From contig CALUCM010000014.1 in the NCBI GenBank assembly GCA_943914555.1, forward strand, positions 1-37,705: DNA of 37,705 nt. Direction: 5' to 3'. A program made the position numbers and the translations under genes. The DNA comes from an uncultured Francisella sp. GTDB lineage: Bacteria; Pseudomonadota; Gammaproteobacteria; Burkholderiales; Neisseriaceae. The notes under the pieces are model-generated. The model was not told the origin of the DNA and ran no database searches. It saw only the letters and a program-made list of their open reading frames with translations. Shown one piece after another: positions 34,847-37,705 of this stretch; position 1 is the stretch's first letter, and each line of letters starts with the position of its first letter.

Positions 34847-37171
34847 TTAGAACAAATTATCAAGGCTATTAGATTGAGAATTTGTTGTTGAGTCTTTTAC
34901 TTGTGATCCAGATGAAATATCAGGGCTAGAAGAGGCTGGATCATTAGAAAAATCATTGTTAACAGTAGGTTTGCCGCTAATAGAATAGTAACCATTGTTA
35001 TTAATAACATTCTTAGGTGGTTGTGGTACCTGGATCGGTACCCCTCTTAACGCAACCCGCATATAATCCATCCATACTGGGAGGGCGACTCGCCCTCCAT
35101 AACCCATGCTGCCCATACTTTTAGGGTGATCAAATCCAATATAAACAGCTGCGACCAATTTGGTATTAAAACCTACGAACCAGGCATCTTTTTGATTGTT
35201 AGTAGTACCAGTTTTACCAGCAATATCACTGCGACCTAGTGCTAACGCAGCTCGTCCAGTACCATACTGAATAACATCTTGCAACATTTTATACATAATA
35301 AAGGCATTCTTTGGATCAACAGTGCGTGGTGCGCTGACTCCTGCCACCAATGGTTGGGTACGTGCAATCAGCTGTCCTTTATCATTATAGATGCGATCTA
35401 TAATATAAGGTTCGATTAAATAACCTCCATTAGCAAATACGCTATATCCCCGTGCCATCTGCAGTGGAGTTGCTTGACCAGAACCCAATACCATGGTCAA
35501 GTCTTTGGGGATATTTTTAGCAGGAAAACCAAAACGTTGGACATAATTATGGGCATAATCAACACCAATGGCATGCAATATCTTTACTGCTACCACATTA
35601 CGGGACCGGTATAAAGCTTCGCGCACTGTAATAGGGCCGGCATACCCACCACCTGAATTTTTAGGCGAATAGCGACCAAATTTGACAGGAGCATCATTGA
35701 CCATAGTTCCAGGTGTATATCCTTTTTCAATGGCCGCAGAGTATACAAAAGGTTTAAAAGTAGAGCCGGGTTGGCGTATTGATTGAACAGCGCGATTAAA
35801 CTGTTGTGCAAAAAAATTAAAACCACCGACAATAGCTTTAATTGCTCCGGTACGAGGATCAATTGCAACAATGCCTCCTTCTAATTCCGGCGCTTGGGTA
35901 ATACTCCAATGCCCGTTGGAGTGATAAAGCCTTAAGATTGATCCTACTTTAATTGCTTTGAGCCCTTTGCTAGAATTATTAATGAAATTTGCAACAAAAT
36001 TGAGCTGGGCTCCAGTCAAGACTATAGGATCTTTTCGAGATTCGACTAATAATTTTAAACGATCATGACTTGCTTCAATAACGATCGCTGGGATCTGCTG
36101 CTGGACAGTATGATGATTAGCAAGATAACTAAGTGCAGTGTCTTTTATATTGTCTTTTGCTTTAATTAAAGGGTAAGCGGCTTCAGGGCCGCGAAAAACG
36201 CCCTTGGGACTATTTCTAAGCAAGGTCCTCTGCAAGGCTAAAGTAGCAGCTTTCTGCTGTTTTACGGTAACTGTAGTATAAACACGAAAACCTGAGCGGT
36301 AAATGGCATCACCATAACGATCATGAAGTTGTCTTCGTACCATTTCTGCAACATAAAGAGAGTTTTCATCAACATTTTCTTCTATTTTCTGTCTGTTGAA
36401 GGTGAGCTGTTCTTGTGCCGCTTGCTTATAGATATCAGGAGTAATCCAACCCTCTTTTAACATGTTTTTTAATACATAAAGCTGCCTTAATTTTGCCCGT
36501 TTGGGATTTGTAATTGGGTTAAAAGTAGAAGGGGCTTTAGGCAAACCAGCAAGCATTGCTGCTTCTGCGATATCTAACTCTTTTACTGGCTTATTAAAAT
36601 AAGCCATTGAAGCAGCGGCAAAACCATAACTACGTAATCCCAAGTAAATCTGATTAAAATATAGCTCCAATATCTTGTCCTTAGGCAGGTTCATTTCAAT
36701 TTTAAGTGCTAATAGGATCTCATAGAACTTTCGCCTAAAAGTACGTTCATTGCTTAAGAAAAAGTTTTTAGCCACTTGCTGCGTAATGGTACTTGCGCCT
36801 TGTTCCACACCACCTGCTACTAAATTAGCAAAAAACGCACGAGCGATACCAGTAATATCTACTCCTTTGTGACGGTAGAATTTTCTATCTTCTGCAGCTA
36901 AAACAGCATACTTTAAGATATCAGGAAAATCCTCTATTTTAGTAAAGGTACGTTTCTCGATTCCATATTCACCGATTAAGACATTATCTTGTGAATATAC
37001 TTTCATTGGTAAACTCGGTTCATAATGAGTAATACGCTGTAAATTAGGTAAGCGCGGGAAAGTAAATACGATGGCAATCAACACCATACCAATGATTAAT
37101 AAAAAAAGGCTAAGGATTAATAAGATCGTGCTATAAACAATCTTTCTGTGATTATTTCGGCTTTTACTCAT
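34847..37171 (-). CDS. mrcA: Bifunctional penicillin-binding protein 1A
   Basis: This class A PBP polymerises glycan strands and crosslinks peptides in the periplasm. The 774-residue protein has a short cytoplasmic tail, one membrane helix (about 11-36), and a family 51 glycosyltransferase domain with catalytic Glu94 in AAEDRKFYRHKG, GASTITQQVAKN and KDKILELYFNQIYLG. An OB-like linker follows, then a transpeptidase domain with STFK (470-473), SRN (523-525) and KTG (653-655). The last 40 residues are Ser/Asn/Asp-rich and likely disordered. The gene is also called ponA. Its upstream neighbour is divergent at 37645; in many proteobacteria that neighbour is pilM, but the few visible residues here do not look like PilM. 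Confidence 0.97.
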   Translation of the reverse strand: MSKSRNNHRKIVYSTILLILSLFLLIIGMVLIAIVFTFPRLPNLQRITHYEPSLPMKVYSQDNVLIGEYGIEKRTFTKIEDFPDILKYAVLAAEDRKFYRHKGVDITGIARAFFANLVAGGVEQGASTITQQVAKNFFLSNERTFRRKFYEILLALKIEMNLPKDKILELYFNQIYLGLRSYGFAAASMAYFNKPVKELDIAEAAMLAGLPKAPSTFNPITNPKRAKLRQLYVLKNMLKEGWITPDIYKQAAQEQLTFNRQKIEENVDENSLYVAEMVRRQLHDRYGDAIYRSGFRVYTTVTVKQQKAATLALQRTLLRNSPKGVFRGPEAAYPLIKAKDNIKDTALSYLANHHTVQQQIPAIVIEASHDRLKLLVESRKDPIVLTGAQLNFVANFINNSSKGLKAIKVGSILRLYHSNGHWSITQAPELEGGIVAIDPRTGAIKAIVGGFNFFAQQFNRAVQSIRQPGSTFKPFVYSAAIEKGYTPGTMVNDAPVKFGRYSPKNSGGGYAGPITVREALYRSRNVVAVKILHAIGVDYAHNYVQRFGFPAKNIPKDLTMVLGSGQATPLQMARGYSVFANGGYLIEPYIIDRIYNDKGQLIARTQPLVAGVSAPRTVDPKNAFIMYKMLQDVIQYGTGRAALALGRSDIAGKTGTTNNQKDAWFVGFNTKLVAAVYIGFDHPKSMGSMGYGGRVALPVWMDYMRVALRGVPIQVPQPPKNVINNNGYYSISGKPTVNNDFSNDPASSSPDISSGSQVKDSTTNSQSNSLDNLF

Positions 37172-37203
37172 GAGCGCTTCATATATTAATGTTATGGGAT
37201 TAA

Positions 37204-37209
37204 ATTATA
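37204..37209 (-). promoter_or_regulatory. Candidate -10 of mrcA
   Basis: An exact TATAAT on the minus strand lies 32 bases before the mrcA ATG. No close -35 match is seen 16-18 bases upstream (best TATTAA), so confidence is low. Confidence 0.3.
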
Positions 37210-37501
37210 GTGATTATTAATGTGCTTAATACGCTATAGCTATTGACTTTAACAGCGTAACTTTGGGATTATATCTGAATTCAAGCTTGCTTTAAAATAA
37301 TTAATGATAAAAATATTGATTTTGTTGACAGATATCTGGCTTTGATGCAAGCTATTGCTCAGAAGATGGATATATAACGTAGCTTTGCAGAAATTTGGGG
37401 CGCCTGTTTGATAAGTCTTAATTATATAAGAAAACTCTAACTCAAAGATTTTTATTACAATTCGTAACTATTCAGAATATAGAGCATATTTAAAACTATT
37501 A

Positions 37502-37528
37502 GATTTTAAGATTTTGAGTCTAAAAATC
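37502..37528. repeat. AT-rich inverted repeat upstream of the 37645 gene
   Basis: GATTTT-A-AGA and TCT-A-AAAATC pair over 9 bp with one A-A mismatch around a 7-base loop (TTTTGAG). It sits just before a TATACT -10-like box (37541-37546), so it could be an operator overlapping the -35 area. Confidence 0.35.
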
Positions 37529-37644
37529 AGATAAATAATGTATACTTCTGCTATGGTTGTTTTGCTAGCTGTTAGTTTTGCTTATCCAGTTTTAAGTAAT
37601 GTTAATAGATTTAGAACATTTATTTGGGTCAACAAAGGGAAGAT

Positions 37645-37705
37645 ATGACTACTAAAGCCTTAAATTCAAGCATTAGTACCGTTTTACGTAAGCAGTGGAT
37701 TCGTT
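37645..37705 (+). CDS. Start of an unidentified gene, cut by window end
   Basis: An open frame begins MTTKALNSSISTVLRKQWIR after an AAAGGGAAG purine-rich site placed close (2-4 bases) to the ATG. Only 20 codons are visible, too few to name the product. It is divergent from mrcA. The ATG overlaps the TGA of a 36-codon upstream frame (ATGA). Confidence 0.45.
   Translation, partial: MTTKALNSSISTVLRKQWIR

Larger units (their letters stand above)
37172..37644. other. Divergent intergenic region between mrcA and the partial gene at 37645
   Basis: This is 473 bases of AT-rich DNA with promoter-like boxes for both sides and one inverted repeat (listed separately). No RNA gene or convincing protein gene was seen. 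A 36-codon frame at 37538-37648 is discussed among the findings. Confidence 0.6.

Noticed and set aside
37325..37330. TTGACA in the mrcA upstream region as a promoter -35
   Set aside because: No acceptable -10 box lies 16-19 bases downstream on that strand.
1..37705. CRISPR arrays, insertion sequences, prophage genes or integrases
   Set aside because: None seen: no regularly spaced repeats, no transposase or integrase frames; the only insertion-like region is the small decayed islet at the tRNA.

Overview
The window is AT-rich chromosomal DNA from a Gram-negative proteobacterium. FabI, the standalone RlmK-type methylase, FolE2, PBP1A and the kds/lpt cluster all look betaproteobacterial, and FabI most resembles Neisseriales. 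This placement comes from remembered family sequences, not a search. The low GC and the broken genes suggest a host-associated or mildly reduced genome, but the metabolism shown is intact: complex I, lipopolysaccharide export, and shikimate, histidine and pyrimidine synthesis.

Layout. Positions 1-9406 (+) hold the distal part of the complex I operon, nuoG (5'-truncated by the window) through nuoN. Positions 9463-15063 (-) hold one compact, partly overlapping transcription unit: an unknown protein, aroA, kdsD, kdsC, lptC, lptA and lptB. It supplies Kdo precursors and the inner-membrane and periplasmic parts of the Lpt pathway. LptC is clearly short. Positions 15182-17761 (-) are clpB, with a good sigma-32-like promoter. 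rlmK is divergent from it. Then come a small membrane-anchored unknown, tRNA-Ser(GGA), pyrD, an SppA-like protease and rluC, all on the minus strand. rne (RNase E) is divergent from rluC behind a 481-base leader region with hairpins. tRNA-Asn(GTT) follows rne under a perfect-consensus promoter.

The unusual region is 25618-26912, between tRNA-Asn and hisD. It holds a decayed two-gene islet. The first gene is a frameshifted papain-like (CHAP/NlpC-P60 type) amidase. The second is a secreted or exported protein resembling DUF3828, broken by an in-frame stop and a perfect 16-bp tandem duplication. The pair resembles an antibacterial amidase effector with its immunity protein, now dead. hisD and hisG (short form) follow on the minus strand, then fabI and icd (+), rpoH, dsbD, folE2 and mrcA/PBP1A (all -). 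A plus-strand gene starts at 37645 and is cut by the window end.

Connections: RpoH (sigma-32) is encoded about 14 kb from its likely target clpB. Two drug-target enzymes carry residues at positions known from resistance work: AroA has Ser at the E. coli Pro101 position, and FabI has Ala at the E. coli Gly93 position. No intact mobile element, CRISPR array or complete undescribed system was found. The best candidate for something new is the decayed amidase/immunity islet at the tRNA.
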